Source: Clostridium sp. CAG:964
GTDB lineage: Bacteria; Bacillota; Clostridia; Oscillospirales; Acutalibacteraceae
Reading direction: 5' to 3'
NCBI GenBank assembly: GCA_000435335.1
Contig: FR891338.1
Location: 50,203-62,832 of the forward strand
Length of the DNA stretch: 12,630 bases
The notes under the pieces were generated by a model. The model ran no database searches. It saw nothing but the letters and a program-made list of their open reading frames with translations, and was not told where the DNA came from. The position numbers were made by a program, and so were the translations under genes. Below are positions 1 through 6,264 of the stretch, one piece after another (the stretch's first letter is position 1; each line of letters starts with the position of its first letter).

Positions 1-223
1 CCTGACTTAGCTGCTGCTTGCTGCAACTTAGTGTTCGTATTTCTACATTATTTTTTTCTGCCTCCAGAGCAGCTTCTCTTGCTGTACGCTGTGACGCATC
101 ACCGGCTAACAGCACCAAGCAGGATTTGCCATTGTTTATTTCCTCTATAACCGCATCGTTACCTATGGTCATTTTACCTGCTCTTCTGCACAAGCCCAAA
201 AAGGACAACAGCTTATTATTCAA
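1..223 (-). CDS. ylxQ: YlxQ-like L7Ae-family RNA-binding protein (partial, C-terminus off left edge)
   Basis: Partial gene that reads off the left edge; 74 codons are visible. The product begins MNNKLLSFLGLCRRAGKM and continues with an L7Ae/L30e-type core (a VLLAGDASQRT segment), the pattern of YlxQ, a small kink-turn RNA-binding protein related to ribosomal protein L7Ae that sits between rnpM and infB in Firmicutes. I chose the TTG at 221-223 because it lies directly before the conserved LLxLCRRAGK block. The first in-frame ATG (residue 17) would delete that block. The TTG lies inside the end of rnpM, giving an 8-base overlap, so translational coupling is likely; the sequence GAAGG about ten bases upstream can serve as ribosome binding site. 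The missing part should be about 25-30 residues if the length is typical. The family assignment is firm; its cellular role is poorly defined in general. Confidence 0.88.
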   Translation of the reverse strand, partial: MNNKLLSFLGLCRRAGKMTIGNDAVIEEINNGKSCLVLLAGDASQRTAREAALEAEKNNVEIRTLSCSKQQLSQ

Positions 224-518
224 GGCTCTTCATACCTTCTTCCAACTGGCTGTAAACCTCTTCGGGAATTTTGCAGGCAAAGGCCCTTTCCAGACGGCGT
301 GCCTTTTGTGCCATTTGCAGGCACTCCAAGCTGTGGCACACATATGCACCTCTGCCCGGCTTTTTGCCTGTAGTGTCCAAGGAAACCTCGCCCCTTTGCA
401 AAACCTCACCGTTTTCATCTTTTATATCCGGTGCCTTTACAATGCGAATAAGCTCCTTTTTAGGCTTCATTTCCATACAGCCTGTGCACTTCCTTAGAGG
501 TATTCTTTTTTGTTTCAC
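216..518 (-). CDS. rnpM: RNase P modulator RnpM (YlxR, DUF448)
   Basis: A 100-residue protein of the YlxR/DUF448 family. Family hallmarks seen: the N-terminal PLRKCTGC motif (Cys11, Cys14), the following KPKKELIRIV strand, the GRGAYVC motif with Cys61 and Cys66, and a basic helix with KARRLERAF near residues 72-80. In Bacillus subtilis the homologue binds RNase P RNA and modulates its activity, hence the name RnpM; the role here is inferred from the family. The start is GTG at 516-518, because the family motif begins within six residues of it and no ATG is available upstream. The ribosome binding site is weak (AAAGG about 12 bases upstream). It lies 47 bases after nusA and overlaps ylxQ by 8 bases, the usual nusA-rnpM-ylxQ-infB order. 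Confidence 0.93.
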   Translation of the reverse strand: MKQKRIPLRKCTGCMEMKPKKELIRIVKAPDIKDENGEVLQRGEVSLDTTGKKPGRGAYVCHSLECLQMAQKARRLERAFACKIPEEVYSQLEEGMKSLE

Positions 519-565
519 TTAACCACTGCCTTTCACGGTTTAATGCAAAAGTATTTTGAAATATA

Positions 566-1849
566 TTACTCCTCAGACTCCAAGTTCAATATAGCGTCTA
601 CTGCATTCTGAACCTTCTCATCCTTCTCCCTGTCTAAATCCTCTGCAATTTCTTCATTTTCTACAAGACCTTCGGGTGTGTCCTCAACGGTCTGCTGCAA
701 GCTGTCTGTATCTGCTTCTTCTATGCCGCCTTCAAAATCCTCTGCGTTATCGCCAGGCAGCTTTGCAGCATCGTCAGCCGGTACAAAATCGTCCTCTTCT
801 TCTCCAAAGAAACCGCTTTCAGGGCGAATATCAATTTTCCAGCCTGTCAGCTTTGCTGCCAGCCTTGCATTCTGTCCCTTATTGCCGATAGCCAGTGAAA
901 GCTGACCATCGGGTACTGTTACACGGCAGGACTTTGAGCCGTCTGCCGCAAGCTGTACATTAACAACACTTGCCGGTGAAAGTGCAGCCGCAATAAATCT
1001 CTTAGGATCATCGTCATAAACTACTATGTCGATTTTTTCACCGTTAAGCTCATTTACAATAGTGTTTACTCTTGCACCTCTGGTACCAATGCAAGCACCT
1101 ACAGCGTCAACCTGGTCGTCCTTGCTGCATACAGCTATTTTTGTTCTTGAGCCTGCTTCTCTTGAAATAGACTTAATCTCGACAATTCCGTCATAAATTT
1201 CAGGAACCTCTGTTTCAAACATTCTCTTTACAAACTCAGGGTGAGTCCTTGAAATTAAAACTCTTGGGCCGCCCTTTTCTCTCTTTTGAACATCAGAAAT
1301 GTAAACCTTTATCTTCTGTCCCTCTTCAAGAATCTCACCGTCTACCTGCTCACCGTGAAGCAGTACAGCTGTAGACTTATTTATTCTTACTGTAGCATTG
1401 CCTGTTTGCGGGTCAACTCTTTCTACAGTAGCCGTAACAAGCTCGCCGATTTTGCTTTGGAATTCAAGCATAATCTGGCCCTTTTCGCCCTCGTTAATGC
1501 CCTGTCTTATAACATTTCTTGCGGCATTAACACCTATTCTTCCTAATGCCATTGTGTCCATTTTTACCCCTACATAATCACCTATTTGGGCGCTCGGGTT
1601 AATTTCTCTTGCTTTTTCTTCGGAAATCTCAATGTTGTTGTCAAAAACCTCCTCAACAACCTCCTTTTGAAGATAAGCATCAAAAATATAATTGTCCTTA
1701 TCAATTACAAATGTTACATTGTCATTGCCGTAGTTTTTGCCTGCTGCAATTTCAATAGCTCTTTTAATTTGCTCAAACATATAATCAGACGGCACGCCCT
1801 TATCCTTTTCAAGCTGTGCAATGGCCTCGAATAGCCCCTTGTTATCCAT
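566..1849 (-). CDS. nusA: Transcription termination/antitermination factor NusA
   Basis: A 427-residue NusA, the RNA polymerase-associated factor that acts in pausing, intrinsic termination and antitermination. Domains in order: N-terminal RNAP-binding domain (about 1-125), S1 domain (about 132-200), KH1 (about 200-277, with GACIGTRGARVNTIVNEL at 251-268) and KH2 (about 285-345, with the AIGNKGQNARLAAKLTGW segment). All core domains are intact. Residues 349-427 form an unusual acidic tail: 31 of 79 residues are Asp or Glu and only four are basic. The E. coli-type C-terminal acidic repeats are not recognisable. Bacillus NusA is about 370 residues, so this one is longer by its tail. The ATG start follows AAAGGTTG. 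It sits 35 bases after rimP and 47 before rnpM, in one operon that is probably autoregulated through the rimP leader hairpin. Confidence 0.97.
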   Translation of the reverse strand: MDNKGLFEAIAQLEKDKGVPSDYMFEQIKRAIEIAAGKNYGNDNVTFVIDKDNYIFDAYLQKEVVEEVFDNNIEISEEKAREINPSAQIGDYVGVKMDTMALGRIGVNAARNVIRQGINEGEKGQIMLEFQSKIGELVTATVERVDPQTGNATVRINKSTAVLLHGEQVDGEILEEGQKIKVYISDVQKREKGGPRVLISRTHPEFVKRMFETEVPEIYDGIVEIKSISREAGSRTKIAVCSKDDQVDAVGACIGTRGARVNTIVNELNGEKIDIVVYDDDPKRFIAAALSPASVVNVQLAADGSKSCRVTVPDGQLSLAIGNKGQNARLAAKLTGWKIDIRPESGFFGEEEDDFVPADDAAKLPGDNAEDFEGGIEEADTDSLQQTVEDTPEGLVENEEIAEDLDREKDEKVQNAVDAILNLESEE

Positions 1850-1884
1850 TTTTCAAATCAACCTTTCTTAGTTTTATCTTAAAA

Positions 1885-2352
1885 TTACATATTAAAGTCG
1901 TCAAGCTTTACCCAGACGCTGTCCTTTTTGTTAAAGGTAATATCTCCGCTGTTTGTAGCTACAGTACAGCTTTGTTTGTCGGCAGAAGCAAGCACACCCT
2001 TAAACTCCTTGCCTACGCCCTCTATAGGGCGTATCATTTTAACCATTACATCAGCACCTATAAACTGCTCAAAATGCTCCGGTCTGGTAAGCTCTCTTTC
2101 TATACCCGGTGAGCAAACCTCAAGGCAATAGCTTTTGTCAATAGGGTCTGCAATGTCAAGCGGCTCGTCAACAGCACGGCTTACCGCCTCACAGTCCTCT
2201 ATGGTAATACCGTTTTCACTGTCTATAAAAATTCTTAAATACCAGTTGGCTCCCTCTTTTACAAAGCGAACATCCCACAGCTGCAGGTTTAGCTCCTTAA
2301 CATAAGGCTCTACAATATCCCATACGGCACTTACCGTGTTTTTACCTGCCAT
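1885..2352 (-). CDS. rimP: Ribosome maturation factor RimP
   Basis: A 155-residue protein of normal RimP length. RimP assists late assembly of the 30S subunit in the cytoplasm. Diagnostic features: the N-terminal alpha/beta domain with LWDVRFVKEGANWYLRIFID at about 25-44, a segment rich in acidic residues (DCEAVSRAVDEPLD), the family motif LEVCSPGIERELTRP near residues 77-91 (usually LEVSSPGLDRPL), and a C-terminal SH3-like beta domain ending DSVWVKLDDFNM. The ATG at 2350-2352 is preceded by AAAGGAAG at seven-base spacing. It is first in the rimP-nusA-rnpM-ylxQ operon, behind a promoter at 2460-2488 and a terminator-like leader hairpin. Confidence 0.96.
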   Translation of the reverse strand: MAGKNTVSAVWDIVEPYVKELNLQLWDVRFVKEGANWYLRIFIDSENGITIEDCEAVSRAVDEPLDIADPIDKSYCLEVCSPGIERELTRPEHFEQFIGADVMVKMIRPIEGVGKEFKGVLASADKQSCTVATNSGDITFNKKDSVWVKLDDFNM

Positions 2353-2397
2353 AACGCACTTCCTTTCAAATTCAGCTTATTTATGCTTTTGTACAAA

Positions 2398-2428
2398 TAA
2401 AAAGAGCGGGCCGCTTTACTTCCCACTC
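2398..2428 (-). terminator. Leader attenuator hairpin of the rimP-nusA operon
   Basis: On the minus strand GAGTGGG (2428-2422) pairs over seven base pairs (one G-U) with CCCGCTC (2410-2404) around an 11-base loop. It is followed at once by TTTTT, then A and TTT. This is an intrinsic-terminator shape located inside the leader, between promoter and start codon, about 50 bases upstream of rimP. A short competing stem (AGCG/CGCT) overlaps its 3' arm. In B. subtilis nusA is autoregulated by NusA-stimulated termination in its 5' UTR without an antiterminator; the same role is inferred here. Confidence 0.7.
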
Positions 2429-2459
2429 CTTACTTCTAATACTTATTTAATCTCTAATT

Positions 2460-2488
2460 ATTTTATCACAAAATATTTTTAATATCAA
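2460..2488 (-). promoter_or_regulatory. Sigma-A promoter of rimP-nusA operon
   Basis: On the minus strand TTGATA (2488-2483), a 17-base spacer, and TAAAAT (2465-2460) with an upstream TG (extended -10). The predicted transcript start is near 2453, giving a leader of about 100 bases that contains the attenuator hairpin. Confidence 0.75.
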
Positions 2489-2578
2489 GCGAAAATTTTC
2501 CAATTTAATACCAAACCGAGAATGGTTTTACAAGCATATTTTATTCAAATAGCTACATCTTTAAATCTGTACTAACTG

Positions 2579-2617
2579 CTTTTGGCGATTATAACGCTCT
2601 AATATCGCAAAAGCGTT
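2579..2617. repeat. Overlapping inverted repeats upstream of zapA promoter
   Basis: CTTTTgGCGAT (2579-2589) is complementary to ATCGCAAAAG (2604-2613) over ten pairs with one bulged base. Independently AACGCT (2593-2598) is complementary to AGCGTT (2612-2617). The two pairings interlock: the second left arm lies in the first loop. It sits about 30 bases upstream of the zapA -35 box, so an operator is possible, but chance in AT-rich DNA cannot be excluded. Confidence 0.4.
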
Positions 2618-2646
2618 GAAAAATTGTAAAAATGCTTATAAAGTCT

Positions 2647-2674
2647 TTTACAATCCTTAAAAATGTTGTATAAT
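2647..2674 (+). promoter_or_regulatory. Sigma-A promoter of zapA
   Basis: TTTACA (2647-2652), a 16-base spacer and a perfect TATAAT (2669-2674). The transcript start is expected near 2681, about 54 bases before the zapA start codon. Confidence 0.65.
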
Positions 2675-2734
2675 AAATTTGTATATCTATAAGAAACAGA
2701 CTTTCAGCAAAATATAAAACAAGGAGGTATAACT

Positions 2735-3322
2735 GTGGGTGAAGAAGAAAAGAAAAACAAGGTAAGGCTCAAAATATGCGGAAGTCAATTTTTAATTACC
2801 GCAGACGAGAGCCGGCAATACATTCAGAAAATAGCCGGTATTGTTGACAAAAGAATAAAGCAGCTGTCAGACAGCGACCAAAAGCTGTCTGTACAAATGG
2901 CAACAATAGTAGCTGCACTGAACTACTGTGACCAGTTGGAAAAAGAAAAGGTTATAACAAGAGAGCTTATAAAGAAAACCGATGACTGCGAGTCTATAGC
3001 AAGAGATGCAACTATGCAGCTAAACAAGCTGCTTGTTGAAAACCAACAGCTAAAGGAAGAAAAGGCAGGACTGCACCGTGTAATAGCGGAGCTGAAAGCA
3101 GGAACATATGTTGAAGAAGCTTCCAAGCCGAAAACGGACACCGCTGTGGCCGATAGCCATACAAAAACGGCACCAACAAGCACAAAGGCTGTACCGACAA
3201 GGCTTAACAGCGTTACCGAACAGAAAGCAAGCGGCGTGCAGGACCGACTTTTTACCAGGGACGAATTTGCCGATGTGGTTACGGACGAAGAGCTTATGAA
3301 TTTACTTAACGAAGAGAGTTAA
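2735..3322 (+). CDS. zapA: Cell division protein ZapA with long C-terminal extension
   Basis: A 195-residue protein whose first ~75 residues are a ZapA domain (KVRLKICGSQFLITADESRQYIQKIA, then VDKRIKQLS and a helix around residues 50-70). ZapA binds and bundles FtsZ at the division site, usually as a coiled-coil oligomer. Residues about 70-121 are predicted coiled coil (EKEKVITRELIKK ... LLVENQQLKEEKAGLHRVIAELK). About 122-165 is low-complexity and rich in Thr/Ala/Lys, and 166-195 is an acidic C-terminal segment (RLFTRDEFADVVTDEELMNLLNEE). Canonical ZapA is about 85-110 residues; long tails occur in clostridial members. The GTG start at 2735 has an excellent AAGGAGG upstream. It is followed after six bases by the U32 gene, so the two are cotranscribed. 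Confidence 0.88.
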   Translation: MGEEEKKNKVRLKICGSQFLITADESRQYIQKIAGIVDKRIKQLSDSDQKLSVQMATIVAALNYCDQLEKEKVITRELIKKTDDCESIARDATMQLNKLLVENQQLKEEKAGLHRVIAELKAGTYVEEASKPKTDTAVADSHTKTAPTSTKAVPTRLNSVTEQKASGVQDRLFTRDEFADVVTDEELMNLLNEES

Positions 3323-3328
3323 ACTATT

Positions 3329-5455
3329 GTGAGTACAATTAACAATAATAACACCAACACGCCTGCACAGCAAAATAACCGCAAAATGGAAATTCTTGCA
3401 CCGGCAGGCTCTGTGGAGGCTCTTACGGCGGCCGTTCGTTCGGGTGCTGACGCTGTGTATTTAGGCTCTACAAGATTTGGAGCAAGAGCATCTGCAAAAA
3501 ATTTTGACTGTGAGCAGCTTAAAGAGGCGGTGGAGTATTGCCACCAAAGGGGCGTTAAGCTGTATCTGACAATGAACACCCTTATAACCGACCACGAAAT
3601 GGAAGCAGCCGTACAAATGGCACAGCAAGCCTACAAACTGCAAATTGACGCAATAATTGTGCAGGATGTAGGCTTTGCCTCTGTTTTGCACAAAGCTATG
3701 CCGGGGCTCCATTTACACGGTTCAACACAAATGAGCGTACACACTCCGCAGGGTGCAAAACTGCTGTACAGCCTGGGCTTTACCAGAGTAGTGCTTTCAA
3801 GAGAAATGTCTAAGGAAGAAATTGCACAGGTATCTCAGGCTTGCCCCGGTATAGAGCTTGAGGTTTTCGTACATGGTGCACTGTGTATGTGCGTGTCGGG
3901 ACAATGCTACTTCAGTGCTGTACTGGGAGGCAGAAGCGGCAACCGTGGTCAGTGTGCCCAAACCTGCAGACTTCCGTTTATGGTAGAGGGTGGCACAGGT
4001 CATGACCTTAGCCTAAAGGATATGTCAATACTGCAGCATTTGCGTGAGCTAAACGCCATCGGCGTTACCTCTGCAAAAATAGAGGGACGAATGAAGCGGC
4101 CGGAATATGTAGCCGCCTCTGTAAATGTTGCCAGACAATTTTACGATACAGGCACGGCTGCCGCAGAAAGCTGCAGCCGCCTGCAAAGCGTTTTTTCACG
4201 CTCGGGCTTTACAGACGGCTACTACACAGCAAGCAGAGGTGCCTCAATGTTTGGTACACGCCAAAAGGAGGATGTAATATCTGCCACAACAAAGGTGCTT
4301 AACCAAATACACAGCATATATAAAAACGAGTACAGCCATATTCCCGTTAAAATGGAGCTTACATTACAAAAGGACAAACCGGCGGTGCTTAAAGCGGCTT
4401 TAACCGATGATAAATCTGTCTGTACAACAGTACAGGGAGAGCTGTGCCGGCAGGCTGTAAATAAGCCTTTAACCGACGAAAAGGCAAAAGAACAGCTGTA
4501 CAAATCCGGCGGCACGCCATACAAAACAAATACAGTGGTCTGCAACATTGAAAGCGGTGTTACACTGCCCTTGTCGTCCCTTAACAAATTAAGACGAGAG
4601 GCACTAAATCGGCTTACAAATGTAAGAATGTCAAAATACCACTGTGAAGAGCCTTTGGAAATTAATCTTCACACTACAAACACACGAACACAAAAAGAAG
4701 ACATTCCCCTTAGGGCAGTGTTTTCCGACTGGGACATTCCGCAGGAATTTACGCAGTGTGAGCTTGTGTTTGTGCCTGAAGCAACACCAACGGCGGTTAT
4801 AGAACAGCTGCTGCTTCAAGGCTTTAACTTAGGCATAGAAATATCTGCCGGTATGTTTGGCAGAGAGGAGCAAATTAAAAGCCGTTTGCTAAAGGCAAAG
4901 GCTTTAGGTGTAAAGCATATACTTGTAAATAACCTGGGGGCTATACCTGTTTGTAAGGCGCTTGGTTTTAGCATACACGGCAGCTTTAGACTGAATGTAA
5001 TGAACACAGAAAGCGTCTGCTTTTTTGAGTCACTTGGCATTACCGACATTACTGCCTCATTTGAGCTTACCCTGACGCAAATAAAAGCACTGGGCGGTAC
5101 TGCAAAAACAGGCGCATTAATATACGGCAGACTGCCGCTTATGCTAACCAGAAACTGTCCCGGTGTAAATTCGTCAACAAAAAGCTGTAAGGAATGCGGC
5201 GGATTGGGTTACATTACAGACAGAAAAGACATTAGCTTTCCATACAAATGCAGCGGCGGATGTACTCAGATATTCAACAGCGTTCCGCTTTATATGGGCG
5301 ACCGTTTAAGAGAAGTGGAAAATGTTGACTTTTACACAATGATGTTTACCACCGAAAACACAGAAGAAAAGCTAAACGCACTAAATGCTGTTAAAAATAA
5401 AAGTAAAATAGACGGCGGACACACCCGAGGTCTGTATTACAAGGGCGTTTTATAA
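3329..5455 (+). CDS. Peptidase U32-family protein, probable RNA hydroxylase (RlhA/TrhP-like)
   Basis: A 708-residue protein of the U32 family. Despite the name, characterised bacterial members (TrhP/YegQ for tRNA U34, RlhA/YdcP for 23S rRNA C2501) are needed for prephenate-dependent hydroxylation of RNA. Seen: an N-terminal TIM-barrel-like start MEILAPAGSVEALTAAVRSGADAVYLG (20-46) and the U32 signature ExFxxGALC...GxC..S at 178-196. A Cys set C186-x6-C193-x15-C209-x3-C213 is the pattern proposed to hold an Fe-S cluster. The second half ends in another Cys group (C610, C620, C623, C641, C645) before NSVPLYMGDR, as in long DUF3656-containing members. Length favours the RlhA-like long class, but substrate cannot be assigned. 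The GTG start lies six bases after zapA, with weak GAAGAGAG upstream; Met20 is an alternative without a binding site. It is cotranscribed with zapA and probably dut. Confidence 0.85.
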   Translation: MSTINNNNTNTPAQQNNRKMEILAPAGSVEALTAAVRSGADAVYLGSTRFGARASAKNFDCEQLKEAVEYCHQRGVKLYLTMNTLITDHEMEAAVQMAQQAYKLQIDAIIVQDVGFASVLHKAMPGLHLHGSTQMSVHTPQGAKLLYSLGFTRVVLSREMSKEEIAQVSQACPGIELEVFVHGALCMCVSGQCYFSAVLGGRSGNRGQCAQTCRLPFMVEGGTGHDLSLKDMSILQHLRELNAIGVTSAKIEGRMKRPEYVAASVNVARQFYDTGTAAAESCSRLQSVFSRSGFTDGYYTASRGASMFGTRQKEDVISATTKVLNQIHSIYKNEYSHIPVKMELTLQKDKPAVLKAALTDDKSVCTTVQGELCRQAVNKPLTDEKAKEQLYKSGGTPYKTNTVVCNIESGVTLPLSSLNKLRREALNRLTNVRMSKYHCEEPLEINLHTTNTRTQKEDIPLRAVFSDWDIPQEFTQCELVFVPEATPTAVIEQLLLQGFNLGIEISAGMFGREEQIKSRLLKAKALGVKHILVNNLGAIPVCKALGFSIHGSFRLNVMNTESVCFFESLGITDITASFELTLTQIKALGGTAKTGALIYGRLPLMLTRNCPGVNSSTKSCKECGGLGYITDRKDISFPYKCSGGCTQIFNSVPLYMGDRLREVENVDFYTMMFTTENTEEKLNALNAVKNKSKIDGGHTRGLYYKGVL

Positions 5456-5478
5456 TATAAACGAACACAGCCCTTGTA
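5438..5478 (+). repeat. Inverted repeat spanning the end of the U32 gene
   Basis: TACAAGGGC (5438-5446) is perfectly complementary to GCCCTTGTA (5470-5478) across a 23-base loop that contains the U32 stop codon. An inner CGTTT/AAACG pairing is also possible. No U-run follows, so it is not a terminator. It could be a processing or stability stem between the U32 and dut messages, but this is inference. Confidence 0.4.
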
Positions 5479-5513
5479 AGCCAAATGGTGCTCCGCCGCA
5501 AAGAGGTAAATTA

Positions 5514-5951
5514 ATGGATATAAAAATACAAAAGCTGAAAGAAAACGCAATTATCCCTACAAGGGCTACCGACGGCTCGGCAGGAATGGACTTGCACGCC
5601 TGCATAGACAGCCCTGTTACCATAGAGGCCGGTCAGCGTGTAACTGTTCCTACAGGCATAGCCGTTGCCCTGCCGAGTAACCAATACGGTCTGTTTATAT
5701 TTGCCAGAAGCGGCTTGGGAATAAAATATGGCATAGCGCTTTCAAACGGTGTGGGGGTTGTTGACAGCGACTACCGTGGTGAAATATGTGTAGGTCTGCA
5801 AAATTCGAGCAATAAAAGCTACACCGTAGCACCAAACGACAGAATTGCACAAATGGTGGTAATGCCTGTATGCACGCCGAATATAACAGAGGTTACAGCT
5901 TTGGACGATACTGCACGCAGTACAGGCGGTTTCGGCTCAACAGGCAAGTAA
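5514..5951 (+). CDS. dut: dUTP diphosphatase (dUTPase)
   Basis: A 145-residue trimeric-type dUTPase, which hydrolyses dUTP to dUMP and pyrophosphate, keeping uracil out of DNA and supplying dUMP for thymidylate synthesis. All five family motifs are present in order: GSAGMDLHA (motif 1, about 22-30), ARSGLG (motif 2), GVVDSDYRGEI with the catalytic Asp (motif 3), RIAQMVV (motif 4) and the C-terminal STGGFGSTG P-loop-like motif 5 that closes over the substrate. Length is normal. The ATG at 5514 is preceded by AAGAGGT at seven-base spacing. It follows the U32 gene by 58 bases with no promoter seen between, so it is likely the last gene of the zapA operon, ended by the hairpin at 6034-6105. Confidence 0.97.
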   Translation: MDIKIQKLKENAIIPTRATDGSAGMDLHACIDSPVTIEAGQRVTVPTGIAVALPSNQYGLFIFARSGLGIKYGIALSNGVGVVDSDYRGEICVGLQNSSNKSYTVAPNDRIAQMVVMPVCTPNITEVTALDDTARSTGGFGSTGK

Positions 5952-6033
5952 CCTTTCTGATTTCTATACAGAATGCTTTTGACACAAGGCTTCATTATTT
6001 AACAATATAAAAACACAGTTATAAACAAAACAC

Positions 6034-6105
6034 AAAAGTCACCCTTAGCTAATGATATGCACCTGTCTGCTTAACAGGTCATACCAAAATATGGGTGACT
6101 TTTTT
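6034..6105 (+). terminator. Two-tier hairpin terminator after dut
   Basis: AAAAGTCACCC (6034-6044) pairs perfectly with GGGTGACTTTT (6093-6103), followed by more T (to 6105). The 48-base loop contains a second hairpin: ACCTGT (6061-6066) with ACAGGT (6074-6079), extended by ATG/CAT across a bulge. The outer stem plus T-run is terminator-like and its position after dut fits. The long branched loop is unusual. The element ends ten bases before the promoter of the next gene. Confidence 0.7.
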
Positions 6106-6115
6106 AAATTTATAC

Positions 6116-6144
6116 TTGTAAATAAGAATATATTTTTGTACAAT
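6116..6144 (+). promoter_or_regulatory. Sigma-A promoter of the DUF218 gene
   Basis: TTGTAA (6116-6121), a 17-base spacer and TACAAT (6139-6144), directly downstream of the dut terminator. The transcript would start near 6151, giving a leader of about 114 bases before the preferred ATG at 6265. The leader contains a weak A/T hairpin (6164-6181). Confidence 0.5.
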
Positions 6145-6264
6145 TAGTGTTAGACAATCCATTAAAAAGCAAAAACTTTTTTAACCGAACAGGTAAAAAA
6201 TCGGCAGGGTATTTTAATGGTGTGTAGACTGAAATCAACAAAAAACAGTATTGAGGTGTTCATT

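Larger units (their letters stand above)
2353..2734. other. Divergent intergenic region between rimP and zapA
   Basis: A 382-base AT-rich gap with no gene. It holds the rimP leader and promoter (2398-2488), the zapA promoter (2647-2674) and, between them, an imperfect inverted repeat at 2579-2617. I see nothing else in 2490-2578. Confidence 0.8.

Noticed and set aside
5485..5514. A nine-codon reading frame (MVLRRKEVN) whose stop overlaps the dut ATG as TAATG
   Set aside because: It has no ribosome binding site of its own and its interior is the dut Shine-Dalgarno; the overlap is more likely chance.
6034..6105. A riboswitch controlling the DUF218 gene
   Set aside because: A good promoter for that gene lies after the hairpin (6116-6144), so the hairpin is outside its transcript; I also recognise no aptamer core.
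6217..6264. An upstream in-frame ATG that would extend the DUF218 protein by 16 residues
   Set aside because: The ATG at 6265 has a better-placed GAGGTG. The extra residues look unlike a membrane-protein N-terminus and match no family feature I know.
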